DNA of 64,000 nucleotides from Pseudomonas atagonensis (GCF_011369485.1 NZ_VXCA01000009.1:228942-292941); one strand, 5' to 3'. Positions 9,167-20,366 are shown, counted from the stretch's first letter. The notes: generated from the letters alone by a model not told the origin. Translations and numbers: made by a program.

Positions 9167-9979
9167 TCAGTGACCACGGAGGACCTGGGCAACGGTCGCA
9201 ACGTTATGGGCGAGGTGCAGCGGATTGATCGTTCCGACAATAGCACTGGCCACGCCAGGCTGGGCAAACAGTAACTCGAAGCTGGCGCGCACCGGATCCA
9301 CCCCCGGGCTCAGGCACACGTGACCGCTGGCCAGGGCTTTTTTCACCAGAATGGCTTTGCCGTGGGCAGCAGCATAGTCAATGACTGCCTTCTCGTTCTG
9401 TTCGTTCAGATTGTAGGTGACCATCGCGCAGTCCCCCTGCTCCAGTGCTTTCAAGCCGCCCTCGACGGTTTTGCCGGAGAAGCCGAAGCCGCGAATCTTG
9501 CCTTCGGCCTTGAGCGCCGCGAGGGTAGCGTAAACCTCTTCATGCTCCAGGATCGCCAGGTCGTTGCCGTCCGAGTGCACCAAAACCAGGTCGATAAAAT
9601 CGGTTTCAAGACGTTGCAGGCTGCGTTCCACTGACAGGCGCGTGTGGGCAGCGCTGAAGTCGTGGTGCGACAAGCCATCGGCAAATTCTTCGCCGACCTT
9701 GCTGACGATCACCCAGTCCTGACGCTGGCCGCGCAGCAACGGGCCGAGGCGTTCCTCGCTGCGGCCATACGCCGGTGCGGTGTCGATCAGGTTGATGCCC
9801 AGTTCCTGCGCTTGCCGGAGCAGCATGCGCGCCGCCTCGTCGTCAGGGATCTGAAATCCGTTGGGGTATTTCACCCCTTGGTCGCGGCCGAGTTTGACCG
9901 TGCCCAGGCCCAGTGGCGAAACCATCAGGCCGGTGCTGCCCAGTGGGCGAAGGAGGTCGTGCAGGTTCGGCAGGCTCAT
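9167..9979 (-). CDS. Aldo/keto reductase family oxidoreductase
   Basis: A 270-residue NAD(P)H-dependent reductase of the aldo/keto reductase (TIM-barrel) family. The catalytic tetrad is readable: Asp and Tyr in LIDTAPAYGRSEERLG, Lys in VIVSKVG, and His in LVLVHSDGND. A C-terminal GTINPLHLAHNV matches the cofactor phosphate-binding end of the barrel. It overlaps the upstream FAD oxidoreductase gene by 4 nt (ATGA), so the two are very likely co-transcribed and translationally coupled. The substrate is not predictable. Confidence 0.9.
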   Translation of the reverse strand: MSLPNLHDLLRPLGSTGLMVSPLGLGTVKLGRDQGVKYPNGFQIPDDEAARMLLRQAQELGINLIDTAPAYGRSEERLGPLLRGQRQDWVIVSKVGEEFADGLSHHDFSAAHTRLSVERSLQRLETDFIDLVLVHSDGNDLAILEHEEVYATLAALKAEGKIRGFGFSGKTVEGGLKALEQGDCAMVTYNLNEQNEKAVIDYAAAHGKAILVKKALASGHVCLSPGVDPVRASFELLFAQPGVASAIVGTINPLHLAHNVATVAQVLRGH

Positions 9980-11151
9980 GGCAGCAGTTGCTCCCAGGCA
10001 GGAACGCCCAGCGGTGGTTTTGGCAGCGGCGGCAAAGGCTCGGTGGCTTGCGGCTGAATGCCGTCGCGCTGCAGCGAGGCGATGACGCGGTCAGCGAAGT
10101 CCGGCGCCAGCGCCAGTTTGGTTGGCCAGCCGACCAGCAAACGACCTTCTTCAGCAAGGAATGCGTTGTCCGGGCGCGTCAGGCCGGTTTGCAGCGGCTC
10201 GGCACGGTCGACGCGCAAGGTCGCCCATTGTGTGGTGCTGAGGTCGATCCACGGCAGCAACTGCGCGATTTCTTTCTGTGCGGTGGCGATCTGCTCGGCC
10301 GGCTCGCGCGCCACGCCTTCGCTTTCGGCGATGTCGCCGCCCATGTACCAGACCCATTGGCCATCCGCCGCCGGGTGCGTGGTGACGGTGATGCGCGGTT
10401 TGGTGCCGCCGCCCAGACAGTGGGCGTAGAGCGGTTTAAGACCCGGGCCTTTGGCGATGATCATGTGCAGTGGCCGGCGTTGCATGGCCGGTCTGCTCAG
10501 GCCCAAGTGCTCAAGCAACTCGGCCGTACCGGCGCCGGCGCTGAGGACGATGCGCTGGGCACGGATCTCGCGACCGTCGACCTTCAAGCCAACCAGCACG
10601 CCCGCCTCCAGCAACGGCTCGATGGTTTGCCCGGCGAGCAGGCCGTCGCCAGCCAGATCGGCCAGGCGTTGGATCAGGCTCGGCACATCGACCACCAGCT
10701 CGGCGAGGCGATAGACCTTGCCCTTGAAGCGTTTGTCTTGCAGGGCGGGCGGTAATTGATCGCCCTTGACCTGATCGACACGGCCACGCACGGCTTTGCT
10801 GGCGAAGAAACTGGTGAGGTTGCCGGCAAGAGTGCCCGGCGACCACAGGTAATGCGCTTCAGAGAGCAGGCGCACGCCTGACAGGTCCAGCTCACCGTTA
10901 CCAGCCAACGCTTCACGCCAGCGGCGTGGCATGTCGGCGATGGCTTCCGAGGCGCCGGTCAGCGCACCGTGCAGCGCGTACTTGGCGCCGCCGTGGATGA
11001 TGCCCTGGGACTTCACACTCTGCCCGCCGCCGAGGCTGGCGCTTTCCACCAGCACGGTCGAAAAACCCTGACGGCGCAGGCGCGCGTTCAGCCAGAGGCC
11101 GGCGACACCAGCGCCGACAATCAGAACGTCGGTGGAAATAACGGATGGCAT
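9976..11151 (-). CDS. FAD-dependent oxidoreductase (DAO / glycerol-3-phosphate dehydrogenase type)
   Basis: A 391-residue flavoprotein. The N-terminus has the dinucleotide-binding fingerprint VLIVGAGVAGLWLNARLRR followed by a VES acidic strand end, and GGGQSVKSQGIIHGGAKYAL, typical of D-amino-acid oxidase and glycerol-3-phosphate dehydrogenase relatives. A second FAD contact is SAGAGTAELL near residue 180. No signal peptide. It is the promoter-proximal gene of a two-gene unit with the aldo/keto reductase (4-nt overlap), and resembles PA4991. The physiological substrate is unknown. Confidence 0.88.
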   Translation of the reverse strand: MPSVISTDVLIVGAGVAGLWLNARLRRQGFSTVLVESASLGGGQSVKSQGIIHGGAKYALHGALTGASEAIADMPRRWREALAGNGELDLSGVRLLSEAHYLWSPGTLAGNLTSFFASKAVRGRVDQVKGDQLPPALQDKRFKGKVYRLAELVVDVPSLIQRLADLAGDGLLAGQTIEPLLEAGVLVGLKVDGREIRAQRIVLSAGAGTAELLEHLGLSRPAMQRRPLHMIIAKGPGLKPLYAHCLGGGTKPRITVTTHPAADGQWVWYMGGDIAESEGVAREPAEQIATAQKEIAQLLPWIDLSTTQWATLRVDRAEPLQTGLTRPDNAFLAEEGRLLVGWPTKLALAPDFADRVIASLQRDGIQPQATEPLPPLPKPPLGVPAWEQLLP

Positions 11152-11247
11152 GCAACGACCTCAGGTGTTCAAGACGAGGGCGCAGTATACAGACTCGGGA
11201 AAGAGGCGGATTTGTCGATGATCAACAGGCCGAATGCAAAACCAAAA

Positions 11248-11338
11248 GTGGGAGCGGGCTTGCTCGCGAAGGCGATGGCTCAGGCAACATTTTTGTCGTC
11301 TGATGCACCGCTTTCGCGAGCAAGCCCGCTCCCACAGG
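11248..11338. repeat. REP pair, class A (inverted)
   Basis: Two oppositely oriented copies of a REP unit, GTGGGAGCGGGCTTGCTCGC (then GAA) at 11248-11274 and its reverse complement at 11312-11335, separated by about 37 nt. The same unit occurs in pairs at 22357, 43087 and 61232. It lies between the FAD oxidoreductase and emrE. Confidence 0.9.
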
Positions 11339-11353
11339 GTATGAGGTTTGCCG

Positions 11354-11686
11354 TTAGTGGCCGGCGGTTTTGGAGAACAGCTGGATGACGACCACGCCCA
11401 GCACGATCAACGCCATGCCGAGCATCGCCGGGATATCCAGTTTCTGCCCGTAAATAAACAGCGCCGCGACGCTGACCATGACGATGCCCATGCCGGCCCA
11501 CACCGCGTACGCCACGCCCACCGGAACGGTGCGCACCACCAGCGTCAGCATCCAGAATGCAATCGCGTAACCGACGATGACCAGCACCAGCGGCAGTGGC
11601 GTGCTGAAGCCTTTGACGGCTTTCATCGACACGGTGGCGATCACTTCTGCGCAAATGGCGATGGCCAGGTAGGCGTAGGCGTTCAT
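11354..11686 (-). CDS. emrE: Small multidrug resistance efflux pump EmrE
   Basis: A 110-residue inner-membrane proton antiporter of the SMR family, which works as a dimer and exports quaternary ammonium and other cationic compounds. Four hydrophobic helices fill the protein. The essential membrane-embedded Glu14 is present in AICAEVIAT, and the family patterns PVGVAYAVWAGMG and YGQKLDIPAMLGM match E. coli EmrE closely. It is divergent from a LysR gene across a 110-nt gap, a common arrangement for local control. Length and motifs distinguish it from the guanidinium exporter Gdx/SugE only moderately, but the N-terminus favours EmrE. Confidence 0.9.
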   Translation of the reverse strand: MNAYAYLAIAICAEVIATVSMKAVKGFSTPLPLVLVIVGYAIAFWMLTLVVRTVPVGVAYAVWAGMGIVMVSVAALFIYGQKLDIPAMLGMALIVLGVVVIQLFSKTAGH

Positions 11687-11749
11687 GGTTCAAATCCTCA
11701 ATGTGAAACGTGGCTTGCTGAGGCGGCATTCTAGACCTTCGCCAGATGC

Positions 11750-11764
11750 GGTAAAGTCATTACC
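11750..11764. promoter_or_regulatory. Candidate LysR-type operator in the emrE/LysR gap
   Basis: GGTAAagtcaTTACC is a perfect 5-nt dyad with a 5-nt spacer, 33 nt upstream of the LysR start and in the divergent intergenic region. LysR regulators usually bind such short dyads between themselves and a divergent target. Assignment is inference. Confidence 0.4.
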
Positions 11765-11796
11765 TATCTGTTTTGAAGATGGCCTGGTGAATCAGC

Positions 11797-12693
11797 ATGC
11801 AATGGAATCTTGATCAGCTTCGGGTGTTTGTCGATGTCGCCGAACTGCGCTCGTTCTCCGCCGTGGCGCGCCAGCAACGCAAGGCGCAATCGGCGATCAG
11901 CAGCGCGATTGCCGCGCTTGAGGACGATCTCGGTGTCAGTCTGTTTGAGCGTAGCAGTGGCCGCCAGCCCAGCCTCACCGAAGCGGGCGAGGCGTTGCTT
12001 GAAGAGGCGCGGGAAGTGCTGCGCCAATGTGAACGTCTCAATGGCCGCGCCATGGCGATGATGCGCGGGCAGGAAGCGCAGTTGCGCGTGGCGCAGGATG
12101 AAGCGATGCCGTATCAGGCTCTGGTGGAGAGTTTCGGCGCGCTGGCCGAGCAGTTTCCCAGCCTCGAAGTGCAACTGACCAGCGCCGCTCAAGGCGAAGT
12201 CGCACGCAAACTGGTCGAGCGCCGCGCCGACCTCGGATTGCTGTTCTACCACGACGAAATCCCTGAAGCGCTGGAGCGACGAGTGCTCGGCAGCGTGGAA
12301 ATGGTCACCGTCTGCGGCATCAATCATCCGCTGGCGCAGCAGACGTACGTCACTTGCCAGCAATTGGCGCAGCATCGGCAGCTATTGATGTCGACGCAAA
12401 CCAGCGTCTACCCCGGCAACGAGCCAGCGAGCCCGCAGGTGTGGCGCGCTGACAGTTTTTACGTGATGGCCGAGTGGCTGGTGCGCGATCTTGGCTGGGC
12501 GTGGCTGCCACGGCATGTGGTGCAGTATTCGGCGTATCAGGGCTTGATGGTGGAGCTGGACAGCGAATGGACGCCGCCGGCGCTGGTGGTGGAACTGGTC
12601 TGGCGCCGTGACGAACCGCTCGGGCCGGCGGCGCGCTGGCTGGCGGAGCGATTTGCCATACACCTGCGGGCGATCGGCGGCAAAAGTCGATAA
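11797..12693 (+). CDS. LysR family transcriptional regulator
   Basis: A 298-residue regulator. The N-terminal winged helix-turn-helix is clear: DQLRVFVDVAELRSFSAVARQQRKAQSAISSAIAALEDDLGVSLFER, with the recognition helix in QSAISSAI. The rest is the LysR periplasmic-binding-like effector domain. It is divergent from emrE and 11 nt upstream of waaA, so it may share a transcript with waaA. The nearest plausible target is the emrE side, where a dyad lies at 11750. Inducer unknown. Confidence 0.9.
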   Translation: MQWNLDQLRVFVDVAELRSFSAVARQQRKAQSAISSAIAALEDDLGVSLFERSSGRQPSLTEAGEALLEEAREVLRQCERLNGRAMAMMRGQEAQLRVAQDEAMPYQALVESFGALAEQFPSLEVQLTSAAQGEVARKLVERRADLGLLFYHDEIPEALERRVLGSVEMVTVCGINHPLAQQTYVTCQQLAQHRQLLMSTQTSVYPGNEPASPQVWRADSFYVMAEWLVRDLGWAWLPRHVVQYSAYQGLMVELDSEWTPPALVVELVWRRDEPLGPAARWLAERFAIHLRAIGGKSR

Positions 12694-12704
12694 ACTCCGC
12701 CGCC

Positions 12705-13979
12705 ATGAATAGAACTCTCTACACCGCGCTGTTTTACCTGGGGCTGCCGTTGGTGGCGATTCGGCTGTGGCTGCGCTCGCGCAAGGCTCCGGCGTATGCC
12801 AAGCGGATTGGCGAACGGTTCTCCTACGGGATGCCGCCGCTGCAACCCGGCGGCATCTGGGTGCACGCGGTGTCGGTGGGCGAAAGCATCGCCGCCGCGC
12901 CGATGATCCGCGCCTTGCTGCAACGTTATCCGACGCTGCCGATCACCGTGACCTGCATGACCCCGACCGGTTCGGAGCGCATTCATGCGCTGTTCGCCAA
13001 CGAGCCGCGCATCCAGCACTGCTATCTGCCGTACGATTTGCCGTGCGCGGCGGCGCGGTTTCTGGATCGCGTGCAGCCGAAACTCGCCGTGATCATGGAA
13101 ACCGAACTGTGGCCCAACCACATTCACCAATGCGCCAAGCGCGGGATCCCCGTGGCGTTGGCCAACGGCCGCCTGTCTGAGCGTTCGGCCAAAGGCTATG
13201 GTCGCTTCAGCAAACTGACCGCGCCGATGCTCGCTGAAATGAGTTTGTTCGCCGTGCAGACTGAAGCAGAAGCCCAGCGCTTCCGCGATCTGGGCGCGCG
13301 CCCGGAAACGGTCGAGGTCACCGGTTCAATCAAATTCGACCTGACCATTGATTTGCAACTGCTGCAACGGGCCGCCGAGTTGCGCGGCCAATGGCAGGCG
13401 CTGGAGCGACCGGTGTGGATCGCCGCCAGCACCCACGAAGGCGAAGACGAAGTCGTGTTGAATGCTCACCGCCGCTTGCTCGCCAATCATCCCGATGCGC
13501 TGTTGATCCTGGTGCCGCGTCACCCGGAGCGTTTTAATTCGGTGTTCGAGTTGTGCCAGCGCGAAGGCTTCGCCACGGTGCGACGCTCGACGGGTGCCAA
13601 TGTCGATGCACAGACGTCCGTGCTGCTCGGCGACACCATGGGCGAGTTGTTGTTTCTCTACGCCTTGGCCGATAGCGCGTTTGTCGGCGGCAGTCTGGTG
13701 GCGAACGGCGGGCATAACTTGCTGGAACCTGCCGCTCTGGCGAAACCGGTACTGAGTGGCCCGCACCTGTTCAACTTTCTCGACATCGCCGCGCAATTGC
13801 GTGAAGCCGGGGCGTTGGCCGAGGTGGACGATGCCGAAGGGCTGGCGGTGGAAGTGCAGCGATTGTTCGAGCTGCCGCGCGATGCGCAGCGCATGGCCGA
13901 AGCCGGGCTGGCGGTGATGCGCCGCAATCAGGGCGCGTTGCAGCGCTTGCTGGACGGGTTGGGCAAACTCATCCGCTAA
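12705..13979 (+). CDS. waaA: 3-deoxy-D-manno-octulosonic acid (Kdo) transferase
   Basis: Transfers Kdo from CMP-Kdo to lipid IVA, the first step of core assembly, at the cytoplasmic face of the inner membrane. The 424-residue length fits the GT30 family. An N-terminal hydrophobic segment (residues 5-22) is the membrane anchor. GGIWVHAVSVGE carries the acceptor-site catalytic Glu, METELWPN is a second conserved block, and the C-terminal domain has the CMP-Kdo site (LVPRHPERF, then GGHNLLEPAALAKPV). Separated from the LysR stop by 11 nt. With hldE and msbA it gives this window several essential lipid A/core steps. Confidence 0.95.
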   Translation: MNRTLYTALFYLGLPLVAIRLWLRSRKAPAYAKRIGERFSYGMPPLQPGGIWVHAVSVGESIAAAPMIRALLQRYPTLPITVTCMTPTGSERIHALFANEPRIQHCYLPYDLPCAAARFLDRVQPKLAVIMETELWPNHIHQCAKRGIPVALANGRLSERSAKGYGRFSKLTAPMLAEMSLFAVQTEAEAQRFRDLGARPETVEVTGSIKFDLTIDLQLLQRAAELRGQWQALERPVWIAASTHEGEDEVVLNAHRRLLANHPDALLILVPRHPERFNSVFELCQREGFATVRRSTGANVDAQTSVLLGDTMGELLFLYALADSAFVGGSLVANGGHNLLEPAALAKPVLSGPHLFNFLDIAAQLREAGALAEVDDAEGLAVEVQRLFELPRDAQRMAEAGLAVMRRNQGALQRLLDGLGKLIR

Positions 13980-13991
13980 GTTTCACGCAAA

Positions 13992-14142
13992 CCTGTGGCG
14001 AGGGGATTTAGCGAAACATCGCACCGCCCCGTTCGGCTGCGCAGTAGTCGCAATTGCGGTGGGCACGATTTACCTGAATCACCGCGTTGAATGGTTTTGG
14101 GGCTGCTGCGCAACTCAACGGGGATAAATCCCCTCACCACAG
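13992..14142. repeat. Long REP pair, class C
   Basis: An inverted pair between convergent waaA and opmH. The left arm contains CCTGTGGCGAGGGGATTTA then GTTCGGCTGCGCAG; the right arm contains GGCTGCTGCGCAACTCAACG then GGGATAAATCCCCTCACCAC. A second copy lies at 17957-18091. It fills the 181-nt gap and could fold into a long cruciform or act as a bidirectional terminator. Confidence 0.85.
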
Positions 14143-14160
14143 GGGATTTATCCAGATCTT

Positions 14161-15594
14161 TTACGGGCGGGCCTTGAGCTGCGCTTCCGCAGCCTTGGCC
14201 AGATCCGGCGGCAGGAAATCCTTGTCAGGGTTGTAGTCGGCCTTCAGATAACGCCGCAAGTCTTCCAGATCCCCCGGATTCAACGTCCCCGCCGCCTGCT
14301 TCAGACGCAGGTTGTCGAGAATGTAGTCGTAGCGGGTGTTGTTGTAGTTGCGCACCGAGGTGTACAGCTGACGCTGTGCATCGAGCACGTCGACGATGTT
14401 GCGCGTGCCGACCTGATAACCGATTTCCGTGGCTTCCACCGCGCTCTGGTTGGAGATGATCGACTGGCGGCGTGCCTGCACCTGTTCGACGTCGGTGTTC
14501 ACCGCGCGGTGCAGGTTGCGGGTGTTTTCGACGATCTGCCGACGCAGCGATTCGCGCTGCTGTTCGCTCTGGTTCAGTTGCTCGTACGACTGGCGCACTT
14601 GCGAACTGGTCAGCCCGCCGCTGTAGATCGGAATGTTCAGTTGCAGGCCAACCGTGCTCTGTTCGACGTTGCCACGGTAGGGCGTGCCGAAGGCATTCGG
14701 GTTGGCGAAACCGAGGGCGTCGTTGTCGCCCTTTTCGTATTTGGCCACGGCATCGAGGGTCGGCAAGTGGCCGGCCTTGCGCTGCTTCAGCGTCTGTTCA
14801 GCCGAGCTGACGGCGAAGTTGCTGGCCAGCAGATTGAGGTTCTGTTTCGCCGCCGTGTCGACCCATGCCTTGGCGTCGTTCGGCGCAGGCGGCAGGATTG
14901 GCAGAGTGTGGACGATGCCCTGAATCGAGTTGTACTGGCGGTTGGTCAGGGTGATCAGCGCTTCGAATGCATCATCGACCTGGCGCTGCGCAACGATCCG
15001 GTTGGCCCGCGCGGTATCGTAACTGGCCTGCGATTGCAGCACGTCGGTCTTGTCCGACAGGCCGACATCGAAGCGCTCGTTGGACTGGTCGAGCTGGCGT
15101 TTGAACGCTGCTTCTTCAGCCTTGGTCGAGGCCAGGTTGTCCTGGCTGCGCAGCACGTTGAAATAGCTTTCGGCCGATTGCAGGATCAGGTTCTGCTCGG
15201 TCGCCGACAGTTGCAGCGCGGCTTGTTCGTTGACGTCTTTGGCGGCCTGGTACTGGAACCAGCGATCCGCGCGGAACAGAGGCTGGGCCAGCGTGGCCTG
15301 ATAGGAATTGGCGCTGCGGTTGGCGATGGCCGAAGGCTGGTCGATCGAGGTGCGAACGTTCGCTACTTCGGCGCCGCCGGACAGATTCGGCAGCAGACCG
15401 GCACGGGCCTGCGGCACCACCTCTTTCTGCGCGCCGTACTGGGCGCGGGCGGCGGCCAGATCGGCGTTGTTGTCGACCGCTTCCTGATACACGCTGACCA
15501 GATCGGTTTTGCTCGACAAGGGCGCTTCTGCTGCCCAGGCCGTAGCGTTGGACGCACAAGACACGGCTAAAGCCAGTGAAAGTTTGCGCAGCAT
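14161..15594 (-). CDS. opmH: TolC family outer-membrane efflux channel (OpmH-like)
   Basis: A 477-residue outer-membrane factor that forms the trimeric exit duct for type I secretion or RND efflux. The N-terminus LRKLSLALAVSCASNATAWA is a Sec signal peptide ending at Ala-Glu. Two repeated helical modules follow (DLVSVYQEAVDNNADL and later TLKQRKAGHLPTLDAVAKYEKGDN), characteristic of TolC. I chose the ATG at 15594 because the signal peptide starts there; the longer frame to 15669 would place 25 non-signal residues in front. Neighbourhood next to thiC matches PA4974 (OpmH, recalled). No inner-membrane pump partner is adjacent. Confidence 0.85.
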   Translation of the reverse strand: MLRKLSLALAVSCASNATAWAAEAPLSSKTDLVSVYQEAVDNNADLAAARAQYGAQKEVVPQARAGLLPNLSGGAEVANVRTSIDQPSAIANRSANSYQATLAQPLFRADRWFQYQAAKDVNEQAALQLSATEQNLILQSAESYFNVLRSQDNLASTKAEEAAFKRQLDQSNERFDVGLSDKTDVLQSQASYDTARANRIVAQRQVDDAFEALITLTNRQYNSIQGIVHTLPILPPAPNDAKAWVDTAAKQNLNLLASNFAVSSAEQTLKQRKAGHLPTLDAVAKYEKGDNDALGFANPNAFGTPYRGNVEQSTVGLQLNIPIYSGGLTSSQVRQSYEQLNQSEQQRESLRRQIVENTRNLHRAVNTDVEQVQARRQSIISNQSAVEATEIGYQVGTRNIVDVLDAQRQLYTSVRNYNNTRYDYILDNLRLKQAAGTLNPGDLEDLRRYLKADYNPDKDFLPPDLAKAAEAQLKARP

Positions 15595-15767
15595 GAGGCG
15601 ATCCCTAGCAAAAAATATTATGGAAATAATGTGCGCGCCAAGGCTACGGCGCGGCCCCCGCAGCGTCAAGGCGCAGCGAGGCTAAGCGAGTGTAGTTGTG
15701 CAATCACCCGGCAACAATCCTGCAAGTCCCGCCAAATGCGCCATTCATCATGGTGTTTGCCGCGGTG

Positions 15768-15797
15768 TTGGCGTTCTTTGCCGGTTGTGTCTAGACT
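15768..15797 (+). promoter_or_regulatory. Candidate sigma-70 promoter of the thiC leader
   Basis: TTGGCG and TAGACT with an 18-nt spacer would start transcription near 15804, just where the TPP riboswitch begins. The fit to consensus is moderate. Confidence 0.4.
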
Positions 15798-15805
15798 GGC
15801 CGGGT

Positions 15806-17943
<2,138 letters not shown>

Positions 17944-17956
17944 TCCAGCATTGACC

Positions 17957-18091
17957 CCTGTGGCGAGGGGATTTATCCCCGTTCGGCTGCGCAGCAGTCG
18001 CAAATCTGGTGAATGAGTTTTTGCTGAGACAACTCGGTCGCCTGTATTGGGGCTGCTCCGCAGCCCAACGGGGATAAATCCCCTCGCCACA
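17957..18091. repeat. Long REP pair, class C (second copy)
   Basis: An inverted pair between thiC and the transporter: CCTGTGGCGAGGGGATTTAT with GTTCGGCTGCGCAGCAGTCG on the left, and GGGGCTGCTCCGCAGCCCAA with CGGGGATAAATCCCCTCGCC on the right. It is nearly identical to the element after waaA. It may act as a processing or partial termination signal between thiC and cytX. Confidence 0.88.
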
Positions 18092-18130
18092 CGTCAACAC
18101 AACAACAAATGTCCCTCTGAGATAACACCC

Positions 18131-19423
18131 TTGAGCATTCAACCCGGTACCTATTCCCCCGATCTCGCCGTGCCCGCCAACCAGCGTGTATTCGGCGGTC
18201 GCGATCTGTTTTCCCTGTGGTTCTCCCTCGGCATCGGCTTGATGGTCTTGCAGACCGGCGCATTGCTCGCGCCGGGGCTTGGCCTGTCGGGATCGCTGCT
18301 GGCAATCTTCCTCGGCACCCTGGTCGGCGTCCTGTTGCTGGCCGCCGTTGGCGTGATCGGCAGCGACACCGGTCTGTCGTCGATGGCCGCGCTGAAACTC
18401 AGCCTCGGCCGCAAAGGCGCGAGCCTGCCGGCGCTGCTTAACTTGCTGCAACTGATCGGTTGGGGCTCGTTCGAAATCATCGTCATGCGCGACGCAGCCA
18501 GCCTGCTCGGCACCCGCGCATTCAGCGAAGGTTCGCTGTGGGCGAACCCGGTGTTGTGGACCTTGTTTTTCGGCGCGCTGGCGACCTTGCTCGCGGTGAG
18601 TGGGCCGCTGACGTTTGTCCGCCAGATCCTGCGCAAGTGGGGCATCTGGCTGCTGCTGGCGGCGTGCCTGTGGCTGACCTGGAACCTGTTTGCCAAGGCT
18701 GATCTGGCCGCACTCTGGGCACGCGGCGGTGACGGTTCGATGCCGTTCGCCGTGGGCTTCGACATCGCCATCGCGATGCCGCTGTCATGGCTGCCGCTGA
18801 TTGCCGACTACTCGCGTTTCGGCAAGCGCGCGAAGAACGTTTTCGGTGGTACCGCGATCGGCTTCTTTATCGGCAATTTCTGGCTGATGAGTCTTGGCGT
18901 GGCCTACACCCTGGCTTTCGCCCCGAGCGGTGAAGTCAATGCGTTGCTGCTGGCCTTGGCCGGCGCCGGACTGGGCATTCCGTTGCTGCTGATTCTGCTG
19001 GACGAGTCGGAAAACGCCTTCGCCGACATTCACTCGGCAGCGGTGTCCAGCGGGATTCTGTTGCGCTTGAAAGTCGAGCACCTGGCCTTGGCCATCGGCG
19101 TGATCTGCACGCTGATCGCACTGCTCGCGCCATTGGCGCAGTACCAGAATTTCCTGCTGCTGATCGGCTCGGTGTTTGCGCCGCTGTTTGGCGTGGTGCT
19201 GGTGGATCACTTCATTCTGCGCAAGCGCAGCGTTCAGGTCGCATCGGCCGCATTGCGCTGGCCGGCGCTGTTGGCGTGGCTGGGAGGCGTGAGCACCTAC
19301 CACTTGCTGGCGAATCTGTATCCGGATGTCGGCGCAACCCTGCCGGCGCTGGTGCTGGCAGGGCTGTTACAGCTCGTGCTGGGCCGGGCCTTCAGTTACG
19401 GCCGGGAAACAGCTCAGGCTTGA
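18131..19423 (+). CDS. cytX: CytX-type hydroxymethylpyrimidine transporter (NCS1 family)
   Basis: A 430-residue inner-membrane permease with about twelve hydrophobic segments. The N-terminal DLFSLWFSLGIGLMVLQTGALLAPGL and the central MPLSWLPLIADYSRFGK are typical of the cytosine/HMP (NCS1) family. CytX proteins are predicted HMP importers found with thiamine genes, and the position after thiC supports that. I read it from TTG 18131 (MSIQPGTYSPD), since residues upstream of that come from the REP element. No separate TPP riboswitch is seen in front of it, so TPP control would have to come by read-through from thiC. Its 3' end overlaps the convergent lipoprotein gene by 32 nt. Confidence 0.82.
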   Translation: MSIQPGTYSPDLAVPANQRVFGGRDLFSLWFSLGIGLMVLQTGALLAPGLGLSGSLLAIFLGTLVGVLLLAAVGVIGSDTGLSSMAALKLSLGRKGASLPALLNLLQLIGWGSFEIIVMRDAASLLGTRAFSEGSLWANPVLWTLFFGALATLLAVSGPLTFVRQILRKWGIWLLLAACLWLTWNLFAKADLAALWARGGDGSMPFAVGFDIAIAMPLSWLPLIADYSRFGKRAKNVFGGTAIGFFIGNFWLMSLGVAYTLAFAPSGEVNALLLALAGAGLGIPLLLILLDESENAFADIHSAAVSSGILLRLKVEHLALAIGVICTLIALLAPLAQYQNFLLLIGSVFAPLFGVVLVDHFILRKRSVQVASAALRWPALLAWLGGVSTYHLLANLYPDVGATLPALVLAGLLQLVLGRAFSYGRETAQA

Positions 19424-20138
19424 GAATGCCGTTCAGGCGTGGATAAGGGATCTTCAATTCGACGTGGCCCAGCGCGTAAGGCGCAATGGTGGTCACGTCG
19501 TACTTGAGGATCACGCCACCATAGGTCAGCGCCACGTTCTGGGTTTTCACGAACGGCCAGTTCGCCACGAACTCAGGCTCCTGATCGAGCTTGGTGCTGA
19601 TCAGCCAGCTGTTGTGCGCCACTTGCGCCGCCTTCCAGAAAGCGTCTTCCTGACCCGGCAGCAGCATGTCGGACAGGTTCAACACCTTGTGCTGCTGGCG
19701 CGAATAGTTGATGAAGCCGCGACCCGGTGTGCCATGGGCGCCGCCGGTGTCGAGGTAGCTCGACAGTTCGATGATCACCAAGCCGTCATGCTGTTCGCGT
19801 ACTTTCGCCTGCAGATAGCTGCTGTTGCGCGGGCCGGCACTCGCCAGAAACTGCTCGCGGTAAGCCGCCAGCGTCGGTGCGACCGGCGCGTTTTTCTCGG
19901 TGCGGGTCATTTGCAGCAGACGTTTTTCGATGATTCCGTCCAGTGCCGGTTCTGCCGGGAAGCGCAGCGTATCGATGTTCACCAGCGGGCAGTCCGGGTT
20001 GGAACAGCCGGGTTTGAGCTGTTCCGACGCATCGCGGGTGGTCTCCAGCGGCGTACGGTAGTTGGGCTGGAACAGGCTGGCGCAGGCGCCCAGAGTCAGG
20101 GCGATGGCGGCCACGGAGGCAATTTTGAAAAGCGACAT
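19392..20138 (-). CDS. Lipoprotein with DUF3298/RsiV-like domain
   Basis: A 248-residue protein with a lipoprotein signal (LFKIASVAAIALTLGAC; the Cys lies in the LGAC lipobox), so it should be lipid-anchored in the envelope. After an N-terminal part with a CSNPDC pair it has SSYLDTGGAHGTPGRGFINY, typical of the DUF3298/RsiV-type domain. ATG 20138 is preferred to 20168 because the signal peptide starts there. The two-cysteine loop could be a disulphide in the periplasm. It resembles PA4972 by position. Function unknown; DUF3298 domains are often coupled to cell-wall or sigma-factor sensing. Confidence 0.75.
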   Translation of the reverse strand: MSLFKIASVAAIALTLGACASLFQPNYRTPLETTRDASEQLKPGCSNPDCPLVNIDTLRFPAEPALDGIIEKRLLQMTRTEKNAPVAPTLAAYREQFLASAGPRNSSYLQAKVREQHDGLVIIELSSYLDTGGAHGTPGRGFINYSRQQHKVLNLSDMLLPGQEDAFWKAAQVAHNSWLISTKLDQEPEFVANWPFVKTQNVALTYGGVILKYDVTTIAPYALGHVELKIPYPRLNGILKPELFPGRN

Positions 20139-20366
20139 GGGCGTCCTTTCGAAAGCAGGGGAAGGCAAAAAGATATCCGCTTCGACTCTCGCAGAAGCAG
20201 TCAGTTCGCCACTAAGCTAATTAGAGTGGGTTTCGCCTCCACCGTCCATCCCGCTGACGGTAAAGGGGCTGCATCAAACCGTTCGGGCGCGTTAGGATGG
20301 CGCGAAGTCGAGGTTGCCGGTAACGCAGGGAATCTCGTAATGGATTCGCAGTAAACGAGGATGCTC

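Noticed and set aside
18092..18130. A second TPP riboswitch in front of cytX.
   Set aside because: Only a REP element and a short leader are present; no thi-box motifs.
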